The notes under the pieces were generated by a model. The model did no database searches and had not been told where the DNA came from. It saw only the letters and a list, made by a program, of their open reading frames with translations. Below, piece after piece: positions 55,190 to 64,000 of a DNA stretch of 64,000 bases. Each line of letters begins with the position of its first letter. Positions within the stretch are counted from its first letter, which is position 1. Source of the DNA: Acidobacteriota bacterium. GTDB lineage: Bacteria > Pseudomonadota > Alphaproteobacteria > Caulobacterales > Hyphomonadaceae. The position numbers and the translations under genes were made by a program. The DNA lies in assembly GCA_016712445.1 (NCBI GenBank), contig JADJRB010000002.1:248001-312000 (forward strand), written 5' to 3'.

Positions 55190-57454
55190 GTGTCGACAGC
55201 TTCAAATAGCCAGGCCACCAAAGCGAGCTGGGCCCTGTTCGAGGGCCTTTTCATCATTGCGGCCCTGGTCGCAGTGTTTGCAACCTTCATCGCCATTTCA
55301 GGGGCCGCGCCGAACGATCCGACTGCCGGCGCCACGCCCTGGCTGCTTGGGCTGAACTTCGTCCTCCTGATCGTGCTGGCGATCATTGTCGTGCGCGAAT
55401 ACCTCGCGATCCGCGGCAGCGAGTCGGAAGGCGGCGGCAAGCTGGCGCGCCGCTTCGTGCTGCTTTTCGGCTTTTCTGCGCTGATCCCGGCGATGGTGGT
55501 CGCGGTGTTCATGGGCGCATTCATCACGCGCGGACTGGACCGCTGGATCGGCGAGCGCGTCGACGAACTCATGGCGCAGAATACGGAGATATTCCGCAGC
55601 TACGTGGACAATTTCCAGTCGACCTTCGAATCCGATCTGCGCCTCGCGGCGATGGATGTAGAAAACTTCGCCAAGCAGGTTGACCAGTCGCTCGCCGGCA
55701 CGGGCACGCCCGACGCGGCCTCCTATGCGTCCACGGAGTTTTTTGAAGGCCTGAAATCGGAACTCGCCATCCGCGAGTTTCTGACCATCGCAATTCTCGG
55801 TCCGGACGGCGTGGACCTCGTTGCGGAAGCGAGCATCCAGGATGCGATCCTGCTGTCGCCGCCGAAGACTGCGTTCACCGAAGCTGACGGCGGCGCTGTC
55901 GCGACGACGCTTTATGAGGGGCGCGGCATAGCAACGGCCCTTATCCGCATTTCGGCGCCGGTCGACGGATACATCTATGCGGTGAAGGTGTTCGACCGGA
56001 ACGCTGCGCGTTCGTTGCGCGAAGCCGAAACGGCGCTTGAGGAATACAACGCCGCGAAGCGCAACAGCGGACGGCTGCAGGCCATCTTCGTGATCGGCTA
56101 TGCGCAGATCGTCGGGCTGGTATTGCTGCTCGCGGGCCGCCTCGGCCTCGAAGCGGCGGGCCGGGTGACCGGGCCGATCGGACGGCTTGCATCCGCTGCG
56201 CATGCGGTTCGGGACGGCGACCTTGGCGTGCGCGTGCCGGTAAGTGGCCCCGTCGATGAGATCCATGCGCTGAGCAGCTCGTTCAATGCGATGACGGAGC
56301 AACTGTCTGGCCAGCAGAACGCATTGATCCGGGCACGGAATGAAGAAGAAGATCGCCGCCGCTTCATCGAGACATTGCTGGGTGAAATCGGCGCCGGCGT
56401 GATCCGTGTGGACCGCGAGGAGCGCATCACGCTCGCCAACCGCTCGGCCTGCGACATTCTCGGGGTCGACGAAGTGACGGAAGGCGCCCTGCTGGGTGAC
56501 GTCGCGCCCGCGTTTGAGCGGATCGTGCGCGACACGTTCGAGCGCAACACGGCTGTGGATGCCGGTCTTGAGCTGATCCGGAACGGTGAAGTGCGAAGCG
56601 TACGCCTGAAGTCTGCGCCCGAAGCGTCCGGCGGATGTGTGCTGACCTTTGACGATACGACGCGGCTTATTTCTGCACAGCGCCAGCTCGCGTGGCGCGA
56701 TGTGGCGCGGCGGATCGCGCACGAAATCCGCAATCCCCTGACGCCAATCATGTTGTCGACCGAGCGGCTGCGCCGGCGATATGCGTCCAAGATTGACGAT
56801 ACCGACGGCGTGTTTGACCGGTGCATCGAAACGATCCTGCGCAAGGTCGAGGAGATCGCGCGCATGGTCGAGGAGTTCTCGAGCTTCGCGCGGATGCCGA
56901 AACCGAGCATTGCGCCGTTCGACATGCGCGCCGTGCTGCAAGGCGCCAGTTTCGCGCAAAGTGTCGTGTCGCCCGATATGGAAATCGACTTGGAGACTGA
57001 ACTCGCCGAAGCGCCGTTCCTCGGTGACGAACGGCTGCTCGCCCAGGCCTTCGGCAACCTGCTCAAGAACGCGGCAGAAGCCATCGAAGGCCAACCCATA
57101 GAGAACGACGTATCCGGACATATCCGGATCCTGCTGGCGAAGGATGCCGGCGGACTCGAAATCGTGATCGAGGACAATGGCCCGGGCTTTCCGGCCGAAG
57201 TGCGCAACCGGCTGCTCGAGCCCTATGTGACGACGCGGGAGAAGGGCACTGGGCTCGGCCTTGCGATCGTCAACCGGATCATTGCCGATCATGGCGGCTC
57301 TATCTCGTTGCAGAACCGCCTCGATGGTTTGCGCGGCGCGCGCGTGCGCGTCCTCCTGCCCGAGAACGGGGCGCTTGCAATGCAATCTGTTGAAACTGCC
57401 GGCGGCGAATTGGCCGGAGCGGATGGGCATCCGCCCGGAACGTTGAGTTTGTAA
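55190..57454 (+). CDS. ntrY: membrane sensor histidine kinase NtrY
   Basis: The 754-residue protein has three N-terminal helices (about residues 17-38, 47-70, 88-110), a periplasmic segment, a fourth helix (about 300-320, FVIGYAQIVGLVLLLAG), HAMP (GRVTGPIGRLASAAHAV), PAS (GAGVIRVDREERITLANRSA) and kinase domains with H511 in AHEIRNPLTPIMLSTERL, N-box FGNLLKNAAEAIE and G-box KGTGLGLAIVNRII. It senses envelope or redox signals in relatives and phosphorylates NtrX. The start is GTG 55190 without a clear ribosome site; alternatives inside are possible. Confidence 0.93.
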   Translation: MSTASNSQATKASWALFEGLFIIAALVAVFATFIAISGAAPNDPTAGATPWLLGLNFVLLIVLAIIVVREYLAIRGSESEGGGKLARRFVLLFGFSALIPAMVVAVFMGAFITRGLDRWIGERVDELMAQNTEIFRSYVDNFQSTFESDLRLAAMDVENFAKQVDQSLAGTGTPDAASYASTEFFEGLKSELAIREFLTIAILGPDGVDLVAEASIQDAILLSPPKTAFTEADGGAVATTLYEGRGIATALIRISAPVDGYIYAVKVFDRNAARSLREAETALEEYNAAKRNSGRLQAIFVIGYAQIVGLVLLLAGRLGLEAAGRVTGPIGRLASAAHAVRDGDLGVRVPVSGPVDEIHALSSSFNAMTEQLSGQQNALIRARNEEEDRRRFIETLLGEIGAGVIRVDREERITLANRSACDILGVDEVTEGALLGDVAPAFERIVRDTFERNTAVDAGLELIRNGEVRSVRLKSAPEASGGCVLTFDDTTRLISAQRQLAWRDVARRIAHEIRNPLTPIMLSTERLRRRYASKIDDTDGVFDRCIETILRKVEEIARMVEEFSSFARMPKPSIAPFDMRAVLQGASFAQSVVSPDMEIDLETELAEAPFLGDERLLAQAFGNLLKNAAEAIEGQPIENDVSGHIRILLAKDAGGLEIVIEDNGPGFPAEVRNRLLEPYVTTREKGTGLGLAIVNRIIADHGGSISLQNRLDGLRGARVRVLLPENGALAMQSVETAGGELAGADGHPPGTLSL

Positions 57455-57467
57455 AGGAACGAGTCAG

Positions 57468-58853
57468 ATGGCTTTGGACATTTTGGTCGTAGACGACGAG
57501 CCCGATATCCGGGAACTGATGGCCGGCGTGCTCGGCGACGAAGGCTATTCCGTGCGCACCGCCGATACGGCCGAGCGCGCACTGGAAGAAGTCAGGTCGC
57601 GGACGCCGAGGCTCGTCATTCTCGACGTCTGGCTGCAGGGCAGCGGCATGGATGGTCTTTCGCTGCTCAAGTACCTGAAGTCGATTGACCCGATCCTGCC
57701 GGTCATCGTCATCAGCGGCCACGGCAATATCGAAACCGCCATCGCCGCTATCCGGCGCGGGGCATTCGATTTCATCGAGAAGCCGATCAAGGCAGACCGG
57801 CTGATGCTCGTGGTCGAGCGCGCCATCGAATCGGCGGCGCTGCGTTACGAGAATGCCGCGCTGCGCAACCGGACCGGCGACGAGGAGCGCTGGATCGGCA
57901 ACAGCCAGGCCGCCGCCGCGCTGCGCGCCTCCATCGACAAGGTAGCGCCGACGAATTCACGCGTGCTGATCTCGGGGCCGGCCGGTGTCGGCAAGGAACT
58001 CGCGGCGCGTCTGATCCACAAGAACTCCGCGCGCGTGCAGGGCCCGTTCGTCGTCGTCAATGCTGCCACGATTGCGCCGGACCAGATGGAAATTGCGCTG
58101 TTCGGTGAAGAAGACGCGCAGGGGCGCACCATCCGGGTGGGCCTGTTCGAACGCGCCCATACCGGCACGCTGCTCCTCGACGAGGTCGCCGACATGCCGG
58201 TGGGCACCCAGAACAAGATCCTCCGGGTGCTGACGGAGCAGCGTTTCCAGCGCGTCGGCGGGCGTTCCGATGTCAGCGTGGATGTGCGGGTCATGGCGGC
58301 GACGACCAAGGACCTGCGAGCCGAGATCGAGAAAGGAAATTTCCGGGAAGACCTTTTCTACCGTCTCAGCGTCGTGCCGCTGCGGGTGCCATCACTCGCC
58401 GAGCGCCGGGACGATATCATGGAGCTTGCGACCTATTTCTGCGAGCGGATTGCCGAGACGTCCGGTTTGATCTGCCGCAATTTCACACCCGAGGCGCTGG
58501 CAGTGCTGCAATCGATGGAATGGCCCGGAAACATCCGCCAGCTGCGCAATTTGGTGGAGCGCATCCTGATCCTGTCGCCCTCCGATTCGACGCGCCCCAT
58601 CAGTGTGGACGAATTGCCGCGCGACCCGGGCCGGTCGGCATCGCCTGCCGCGCAATCGGGCTCGGCTGACCTTGTGGGCCTCTCCCTGCGCGATGCCCGC
58701 GAGCAGTTCGAGCGGGAGTATCTGACCCTTCAGATCACCCGGTTTAACGGAAACATATCGCGGACAGCCGAATTCATCGGGATGGAACGTTCTGCCCTCC
58801 ACCGAAAATTAAAGGCTTTGGGCATAACAACTGGCGTGCGACACGATAGCTGA
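57468..58853 (+). CDS. ntrX: response regulator NtrX lacking the GAFTGA loop
   Basis: Partner of NtrY, 461 residues: receiver with D53 (VILDVWLQGSG) and lysine in FIEKPIKA; AAA+ domain with Walker A SGPAGVGKELAARLIH and Walker B GTLLLDEVADM; and the helix-turn-helix NISRTAEFIGMERSALHRKLK. Where GAFTGA normally occurs the sequence is ALFGEEDAQGRTIRVGLF, so this regulator too is not a standard sigma54 activator. ATG 57468 follows AAAGGAACGAG, 13 bases after the ntrY stop. Confidence 0.95.
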   Translation: MALDILVVDDEPDIRELMAGVLGDEGYSVRTADTAERALEEVRSRTPRLVILDVWLQGSGMDGLSLLKYLKSIDPILPVIVISGHGNIETAIAAIRRGAFDFIEKPIKADRLMLVVERAIESAALRYENAALRNRTGDEERWIGNSQAAAALRASIDKVAPTNSRVLISGPAGVGKELAARLIHKNSARVQGPFVVVNAATIAPDQMEIALFGEEDAQGRTIRVGLFERAHTGTLLLDEVADMPVGTQNKILRVLTEQRFQRVGGRSDVSVDVRVMAATTKDLRAEIEKGNFREDLFYRLSVVPLRVPSLAERRDDIMELATYFCERIAETSGLICRNFTPEALAVLQSMEWPGNIRQLRNLVERILILSPSDSTRPISVDELPRDPGRSASPAAQSGSADLVGLSLRDAREQFEREYLTLQITRFNGNISRTAEFIGMERSALHRKLKALGITTGVRHDS

Positions 58854-58877
58854 GCCCCGGGCTGAAAGGCTTTAGAG

Positions 58878-60251
58878 ATGCACGTTCTGATCTGCGGCGC
58901 CGGCCGGGTTGGCCAGGGCATTGCCCGCCGCCTGGCGCGCGAGAAGCATGAAATCACGATTATTGACGAGAACCCGGACCTCGTGGACCAGGTGTCGATC
59001 GATCTCGACGTGCGCGGCATCGTCGGTCACGCTGCGCATCCGGACGTGCTGAAGCGAGCGCGCGCGGCTGACTGCGAGATGATCATCGCGGTCACCCACT
59101 TCGACGAGATCAACATGGTGATCTGCCAGATCGCCCACACCATTTTCTCGGTGCCGTTCAAGATCGCCCGCGTTCGCGACCGCTCGTATCTTGATGGTGC
59201 GTGGAAGAACATCTTCTCGCGTGAAGGCCTGCCGATCGACATGGTCATTTCGCCAGAGGCAGAAGTGGGCGACGCCATCCTGCAGCGGTTCCGGACGCCG
59301 GGCACGATCATGAGCGCGAATTTCGCGGGCGGGCGCCTCAAGCTGCTTGGCTTCGAACTGGGTGCGGACAATCCGCTGATTGACCTTCCGGTTGACCAGA
59401 TGCGCGGGGTGTTCCCGGACCTGTCGGCCCGCGTGATCGGCATCGGGCGCGGCACCGGCATCCGCGCGCCGCGCGGCCGGGATGTGTTGAAGCCGGGCGA
59501 CCGCGCCTATGTGGCCGTGCTCGACGCGCACGCCGAGCGGCTGACGTCCATCTTCAACCGCGACCAGAGCCGTCTCGACCACGTCGTGATTGTCGGCGGC
59601 GGCAATGTTGGCCTGCATGTGGCAAAGGTGCTCGAAAAGGAAAGCCATATCCGTGTACGGCTGATCGAGCGCAGCGCAGAACGCGCCAACAAGGCGGTTG
59701 CGCAGGTTAAACGGTCGATCGTCATTCAGGGCGACGGCCTCAATCCGGAAATTCTAGCCGAAGGCGGCGTTGACCGCGCTGACTTCGTGATCGCCATCAC
59801 AGACGACGACAAGACCAACCTGCTCATCAGCAACCTGGCCAAACGCGCCGGCGCCAAGCGCGCCCTTGCCTTGATCAACGCGCCGGAGCTGGCGAGCCTC
59901 GCCGCGGACATGCGCGTCGATACCGTGCTTGATCCCAGGGCATTGACCGTCTCGCAGGTCCTGCTGCGCATGCGCCGGGGCCGCATACTTGGCCTGCAAT
60001 CGCTTGAAGACGGGATGGCGGAAGTCGCCGAGGGTGTTACGCTTGAATCCTCCTCCCTCATCGGCAAGACGCTCGGGTACGATGACCTGCCGGAAGGCGT
60101 GACCGCTGCTGCGGTGTTGCGCGGCAATGACATACTGATGGCAGAGTCCGACGTGGTGGTGCGTCCCGAGGACCATCTCGTCATCTTCTACGAGGCTGAA
60201 ATGGTGCGCAGCGTCGAGAAGTTCTTCCGGGTCAATCCGGACTATTTCTGA
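58878..60251 (+). CDS. trkA: Trk potassium transporter regulatory subunit TrkA
   Basis: Cytosolic NAD-binding gating subunit of Trk K+ uptake. The 457-residue protein has two RCK units, each beginning with a Rossmann motif: LICGAGRVGQGIAR and VIVGGGNVGLHVAKVLE, each followed by a TrkA-C domain. The gene lies 3 bases before trkH, so the two subunits are co-translated, in the conserved position downstream of ntrYX. Confidence 0.96.
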   Translation: MHVLICGAGRVGQGIARRLAREKHEITIIDENPDLVDQVSIDLDVRGIVGHAAHPDVLKRARAADCEMIIAVTHFDEINMVICQIAHTIFSVPFKIARVRDRSYLDGAWKNIFSREGLPIDMVISPEAEVGDAILQRFRTPGTIMSANFAGGRLKLLGFELGADNPLIDLPVDQMRGVFPDLSARVIGIGRGTGIRAPRGRDVLKPGDRAYVAVLDAHAERLTSIFNRDQSRLDHVVIVGGGNVGLHVAKVLEKESHIRVRLIERSAERANKAVAQVKRSIVIQGDGLNPEILAEGGVDRADFVIAITDDDKTNLLISNLAKRAGAKRALALINAPELASLAADMRVDTVLDPRALTVSQVLLRMRRGRILGLQSLEDGMAEVAEGVTLESSSLIGKTLGYDDLPEGVTAAAVLRGNDILMAESDVVVRPEDHLVIFYEAEMVRSVEKFFRVNPDYF

Positions 60252-60254
60252 GCC

Positions 60255-61661
60255 ATGAACTACGCGTCGGTTGCCCGTATCCTCAGCCTGCTCATGTTGA
60301 TCGTGGCGGGGGCGGCAGTCCTCGGTGTGGCAGTCGCTTTCCTTGCCGGCGAGCCTTCACAGCTGGTCGCGCTCGGGGTCACCGCCATGGGGATATCAGT
60401 CGCGGCGGCAAGCGTTCTTTTGCTGACGCCCCGGCCGAGACGCAAGGCGCGGCCTTCCGACGGTCTCGCGGTCGTCATCCTCTGGTGGCTTCTCACGCCG
60501 TTTGCGGCTGCGATTCCGTTTGTGTTCGGAGTGGCAAATGCTTCTGTGCTTACCGCGATCCACGAGACGACAGCCTGTCTGACCACCACCGGCCATTCGA
60601 TCATCCAGGTTGCTGAAAGCGATTGGCCCGTCAGCCTGATCTACTGGCGCGGCGCCTTGCACCTGCTCGGAGCTTTTGCGGCGGTCGTGACCGCAGCCGG
60701 CGTCCTCGCGGCGGTGAACCTGGGCGGCCCCGGCGTGCACCGCACCGTGCTGTTCACCCTGCCGGAGTCGAGCTTCTTCGATGCAATGCCCCGTATTGTC
60801 TGGCCCGTGAGCCTGATGTTCGGCGTGGGTATACTGACGATCTTCGTGCTGCTGCTCACAGCAGGTATCGCGCCGGGCAGGGCAATGACCGACGCCGTCA
60901 GCGTCATCACGACGGGACTGGTCGACCCTGGCACGCTGGAGCGCGGGCCGCCGTCGGTCGCCGTGTCTCTGGTACTAGGCCTGGGGCTGTTCCTCGGTTC
61001 GCTCGGCCTCGTATTCTGGCTGCCATTCCGCAGCCGGGCCTGGGGGAGCATCGTCAAGGACCCTGAGGCCGTGCTGTTCGCCGCGCTGGCAGTTGTGTTT
61101 GCCGGTTGCGCCATCGTCGCCGGACTGTCGGCGGGTGACGCGCTCGCGTGGTCGATCTCGACGCTGTCGACTTCCGGCATTCCGCTGGCCGATCCGGATA
61201 CGGTTCACCGAGTTCCGCTGACGGTCTTCGTCATGCCCTGCCTGATCGGCGGCTCAGCGCTGGCCGCGGCGGGCGGCATAAAGCTGGCCCGCGTCGTCGT
61301 GCTCGCGCGCCGGGCGGGGCAGGAGTTCCAGCAACTCGGTTACCGGCGCTCGCTCGTGACGTTCCGGTTCCGGGACCGGGAACTCGACGAACGAAGCGTC
61401 ATCGGCGTCTGGGTTTACTTTATTGCCTATGTGCTGGCGGTTTTCGTCTTCCTCGTCGGATTCAGTTTCGCCGGGCTGGACTTCGACGATTCCATCCGGC
61501 TTTCGATCGGCGGACTGACTTCCTCAGGCGGTCTGATCGCCGGTGCTGACGCAAATCTGTCACCCGGAAGCGAGATTTTGCTTATCATTGCCATGCTTTT
61601 GGGCAGGCTTGAGATATTGACGCTGCTGCCTGCCCTTTCCCTGAGCTTTTGGCGGGGCTGA
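60255..61661 (+). CDS. trkH: Trk potassium transporter membrane subunit TrkH
   Basis: Inner-membrane K+ channel-like subunit, 468 residues with about ten helices. The four M1-P-M2 repeats are recognisable by their selectivity-filter glycines: CLTTTGHS, VITTGLVDPG, TLSTSGIPL and LTSSGGLI. Length and topology are normal. It is followed by hfq after 72 bases. Confidence 0.94.
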   Translation: MNYASVARILSLLMLIVAGAAVLGVAVAFLAGEPSQLVALGVTAMGISVAAASVLLLTPRPRRKARPSDGLAVVILWWLLTPFAAAIPFVFGVANASVLTAIHETTACLTTTGHSIIQVAESDWPVSLIYWRGALHLLGAFAAVVTAAGVLAAVNLGGPGVHRTVLFTLPESSFFDAMPRIVWPVSLMFGVGILTIFVLLLTAGIAPGRAMTDAVSVITTGLVDPGTLERGPPSVAVSLVLGLGLFLGSLGLVFWLPFRSRAWGSIVKDPEAVLFAALAVVFAGCAIVAGLSAGDALAWSISTLSTSGIPLADPDTVHRVPLTVFVMPCLIGGSALAAAGGIKLARVVVLARRAGQEFQQLGYRRSLVTFRFRDRELDERSVIGVWVYFIAYVLAVFVFLVGFSFAGLDFDDSIRLSIGGLTSSGGLIAGADANLSPGSEILLIIAMLLGRLEILTLLPALSLSFWRG

Positions 61662-61733
61662 CACTTGCGCACCTGCAGCAAAGGACTTAGCTCGGGGGGA
61701 ATAACAAAAACATTAGCAGGAACATAAAAGCCG

Positions 61734-61982
61734 ATGTCATCTGACAAAAAACAAAACCTGCAGGACACTTTCCTCAACGCTGTTCGCAAGTCTCGCACGC
61801 CGCTCACCGTTTTCCTTGTAAATGGTGTTAAGTTACAGGGTGTTGTCACCTGGTTCGACAATTTCTGTGTGCTGCTGCGCGGTGACGGCCGTCCGCCTCA
61901 ACTGGTTTACAAGCACGCGATTTCGACGATTGCGCCGAGCGCACCTGTCCAGCTCTTCGACGAAGAGATGGAAGGGGACTGA
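61734..61982 (+). CDS. hfq: RNA chaperone Hfq
   Basis: Hexameric Sm-like protein for small-RNA pairing. The 82-residue product has [28 protein letters not shown] (Sm1), the distal-face residue region FDNFCVLLR and Sm2 [10 protein letters not shown]. The short C-terminal tail is typical of alphaproteobacteria. AGGA 10-12 bases upstream of ATG 61734. Its stop lies 6 bases before hflX. Confidence 0.98.
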   Translation: MSSDKKQNLQDTFLNAVRKSRTPLTVFLVNGVKLQGVVTWFDNFCVLLRGDGRPPQLVYKHAISTIAPSAPVQLFDEEMEGD

Positions 61983-61988
61983 CCCCGA

Positions 61989-63311
61989 TTGACTGACAAA
62001 TTCATTGATCGCCTGCCTGCGCCGGAAATTGCCGGCGTGGTGATCCCGTGGTTCACGCCTGCGGATCGTCCGACACCGGACCGCTTGCAGGAAACGTCCG
62101 GCCTGGTCGAAGCGCTGGGATGCGAACTGGCATTTGTGCGTCCCGAACAGGTTCGCAAGGTGAACCCGTCCTACCTCCTGTCCGGCGGATTGCTCGACCG
62201 CATGGCGGAAGACCTTGAGGCGAACCGCTGCACCGTCGCGGTCATTGATGGCGCACTGACGCCCGTTCAGCAGCGGAACCTGGAAAAGCGGTTGAACCTG
62301 AAGGTGATCGACCGCACGGGCCTGATCCTTGAGATTTTCGGCCTCCGCGCACGGACGAAGGAAGGCCGGCTGCAAGTAGAGCTCGCACGGATCCTGTATG
62401 AGCGGTCGCGCCTCGTGAGAACGTGGACGCACCTTGAGCGCCAGCGTGGCGGATCCGGCTTTCTTTCCGGACCCGGCGAAAGCCAGCTCGAGGCGGACCG
62501 CCGGATGCTGGATGACAAGATCATCCGTCTGCGGCGCGATCTGGACGAAGTGAAACGCACGCGCGCGGTGCAGCGCGCCGGCCGTCGCCGCTCCGGAACG
62601 CCGGTGATTGCGCTCGTCGGTTACACCAACTCGGGCAAATCCACGCTGTTCAACCGGCTGACAGGCGCTGACGTACTGGCGAAGGACATGCCGTTCGCTA
62701 CGCTCGATCCGACCATCCGGAAAATCGACCTGCCTTCGCTCGGCGAAGCGGCGCTGATCGACACCGTCGGTTTCATCTCGGACCTGCCGACGCACCTGAT
62801 CGACAGTTTCCAGGCCACGCTCGAGGAATCTCTGCAAGCCGACCTGCTGATTCACGTGCGGGACCGGTCCAGCGCATCGGACCTTGAGCAAGCCCAGGAC
62901 GTGATGACCGTGCTCACGCGCCTTGAGCAGGAGTCCGGTCTCCCATTGCCGCCGCTGATCGAGGCGTGGAACAAGATCGACGCCATGCCGGCCGCGCGTG
63001 CGGAGGCGATGAAGTCATTTGCTGCGTCAGAGAACGAAACCCCGGCAGTCGCCGTGTCGGCGCTGACGGGAGAAGGCGTAGCTGCGCTGATCGACACGGT
63101 CGAGAAAGCACTGCTGCACGGACAGATCGAGATTGAAGTCCTTGTTCCGCCTTCAGAAGGCCGGGCACGCGCCTGGCTGCACCAGAAGGGTGACGTCGCC
63201 GAGGAAGCCTTGCTCGATGATGGAACATCGCGTCTTGTTGTGCGCCTTTCCGCAGAGCGGCTCGGGCAGTTCAGGGCAAGCTTTCCCGGCCTGCTCAATC
63301 CGGCGGACTAG
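61989..63311 (+). CDS. hflX: GTPase HflX
   Basis: Ribosome-splitting GTPase that rescues stalled 70S ribosomes. The 440-residue protein has the N-terminal HflX domain (LVEALGCELAFVRPEQVRKVNPSYLL), the GSGFLSGPGESQLEADRR linker, G1 GYTNSGKSTLFNRL, G3 DTVGFISDLP and G4 NKID. It starts with TTG at 61989; AAGGGG lies in the end of hfq. hfq-hflX is a conserved pair. Its stop overlaps the convergent mazG stop in CTAG. Confidence 0.95.
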   Translation: MTDKFIDRLPAPEIAGVVIPWFTPADRPTPDRLQETSGLVEALGCELAFVRPEQVRKVNPSYLLSGGLLDRMAEDLEANRCTVAVIDGALTPVQQRNLEKRLNLKVIDRTGLILEIFGLRARTKEGRLQVELARILYERSRLVRTWTHLERQRGGSGFLSGPGESQLEADRRMLDDKIIRLRRDLDEVKRTRAVQRAGRRRSGTPVIALVGYTNSGKSTLFNRLTGADVLAKDMPFATLDPTIRKIDLPSLGEAALIDTVGFISDLPTHLIDSFQATLEESLQADLLIHVRDRSSASDLEQAQDVMTVLTRLEQESGLPLPPLIEAWNKIDAMPAARAEAMKSFAASENETPAVAVSALTGEGVAALIDTVEKALLHGQIEIEVLVPPSEGRARAWLHQKGDVAEEALLDDGTSRLVVRLSAERLGQFRASFPGLLNPAD

Positions 63312-64000
63312 GCGCGCTCGGCGCGTTTGACGCGCTGCCAGTAGGCCTCCTGCTGATCGAGCGACAAGGCCGTGAAGTCTGTCTGGTCGGCTATGGCGGC
63401 TTGCTCCATGGCGCGGAAGCGGCGCTCGAACTTGGCATTCGCCTTGCGCAGCGCCTGCTCCGGATCGACTGACAACCGGCGCGCAAGGTTCGCCACCACG
63501 AACAGCAGGTCCCCGACTTCGTCCTCGATGGCCTCAGCCTCACCGCTGGCGATCGCTTCGCGGACTTCGCCAATTTCTTCTTCGAGCTTGTCGAAGATCG
63601 GCGGCGTCTCGGTCCAGTCAAACCCCGTCCGCGCGGCGCGCTTCTGGAGCTTCTCCGCCCGCAGCAGGGCCGGCAGGGCGCGGGCCACACCGTCAAGCGC
63701 GCTGGCTGCACCGGCGGATTTCGCCTTTCCCGCTCGCTCTGCAGCTTTTACGTCTTCCCAAGCTACGGTTTGTTCGTCTGCGGAGCGTCCGTCTGCGCCG
63801 TCCGCGAAGACATGCGGGTGTCGGCGGATCATCTTGTCATTGATCGCGGCCACGACGTCGGCCAATGCAAACGATCCCTGTTCCTCGGCCATCCGGCTAT
63901 GGAACATCACCTGGAACAGCAGGTCGCCCAGCTCGTCCCGCAATTCTCCCATGTCTGCACGTTCGATCGCATCGGCCACCTCATAGGCTTCCTCGATCGT
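63308..64000 (-). CDS. mazG: nucleoside triphosphate pyrophosphohydrolase MazG (5' end outside window)
   Basis: Hydrolyses NTPs to NMPs. The visible 230 residues contain both MazG repeats: DELGDLLFQVMFHSRMAEE in the first and the ExxE-x12-ExxD motifs around EEIGEVREAI and DEVGDLLFVVANLARRL in the second. The frame stays open to the window edge (TIEEAYEVADAIE), the expected N-terminal continuation, so the gene is cut by the window rather than truncated. An internal ATG at 63979 is not the true start. The hflX/mazG convergence is typical in this group. Confidence 0.93.
   Translation of the reverse strand, partial: TIEEAYEVADAIERADMGELRDELGDLLFQVMFHSRMAEEQGSFALADVVAAINDKMIRRHPHVFADGADGRSADEQTVAWEDVKAAERAGKAKSAGAASALDGVARALPALLRAEKLQKRAARTGFDWTETPPIFDKLEEEIGEVREAIASGEAEAIEDEVGDLLFVVANLARRLSVDPEQALRKANAKFERRFRAMEQAAIADQTDFTALSLDQQEAYWQRVKRAERA

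Noticed and set aside
55298..57430. Long open frame on the minus strand opposite ntrY (710 codons)
   Set aside because: Shadow of ntrY; composition and absence of motifs argue against coding.

Overview
The window is a GC-rich, gene-dense chromosomal segment of an alphaproteobacterium, most likely from the Hyphomonas/Caulobacterales neighbourhood. Evidence for this is the C4-pathway 5-aminolevulinate synthase, a MucR/Ros regulator, fused IspDF, the gene order dusB-ntrB-ntrC-ntrY-ntrX-trkA-trkH-hfq-hflX-(mazG), the SPOR-nagZ-scpA-scpB block and the nrdR-rib-nusB operon. The genus assignment is inference. No phage, insertion sequence, CRISPR array or rRNA operon is visible. One tRNA gene, tRNA-Leu(UAG), is present.

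Layout. 1-9.9 kb: an orphan gene end, a lipocalin-like hypothetical, tRNA-Leu, trigger factor, a small signalling group (DUF2336 protein, degenerate EAL-like protein, single Hpt domain), a Nudix hydrolase, NAD kinase, a class II aldolase, HemA and a MucR-like regulator. 10-15.2 kb: glyA followed by the nrdR-ribD-ribE-ribBA-ribH-nusB operon, in which RibD lacks its deaminase domain and the RibA half of RibBA lacks its zinc cysteines. 15.3-35.4 kb: mixed housekeeping and catabolic genes (epoxide hydrolase, ErpA, dGTPase, SPOR protein, NagZ, ScpAB, DUF1287 protein, nitroreductase, CYP153-like P450, endonuclease III, ATP-grasp enzyme, sugar kinase, HCCA isomerase with an HxlR regulator, amidase) and an hslV-hslU pair split by a membrane protein gene.

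35.5-40.8 kb: a Pho-box-preceded pstC-pstA-pstB-phoU-phoB operon with neither pstS nor phoR nearby. 41.7-47.5 kb: a polyhydroxyalkanoate locus with the Pseudomonas (class II, medium-chain-length) gene content: PhaF-like phasin, PhaD-like TetR regulator, class II PhaC and PhaZ, followed by an Aas-like acyl-ACP/acyl-CoA synthetase. 47.6-51.5 kb: lipA, a COQ10-like protein, CinA C-terminal amidase, enoyl-CoA hydratase, ispDF. 51.7-64 kb: the nitrogen-signalling/potassium block dusB-ntrBC-ntrYX-trkAH-hfq-hflX and a truncated mazG. Both NtrC and NtrX lack the sigma54-contacting GAFTGA loop.

Intergenic space between convergent genes is often filled by repeated hairpin elements of two families (three copies of a CCCCTCTCCC type, two loci of a CCCGGCGAAAGCCGGG type). 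These probably serve as bidirectional transcription ends. Several regulatory-looking dyads and a terminator that doubles as a ribosome-binding site are described in the findings.
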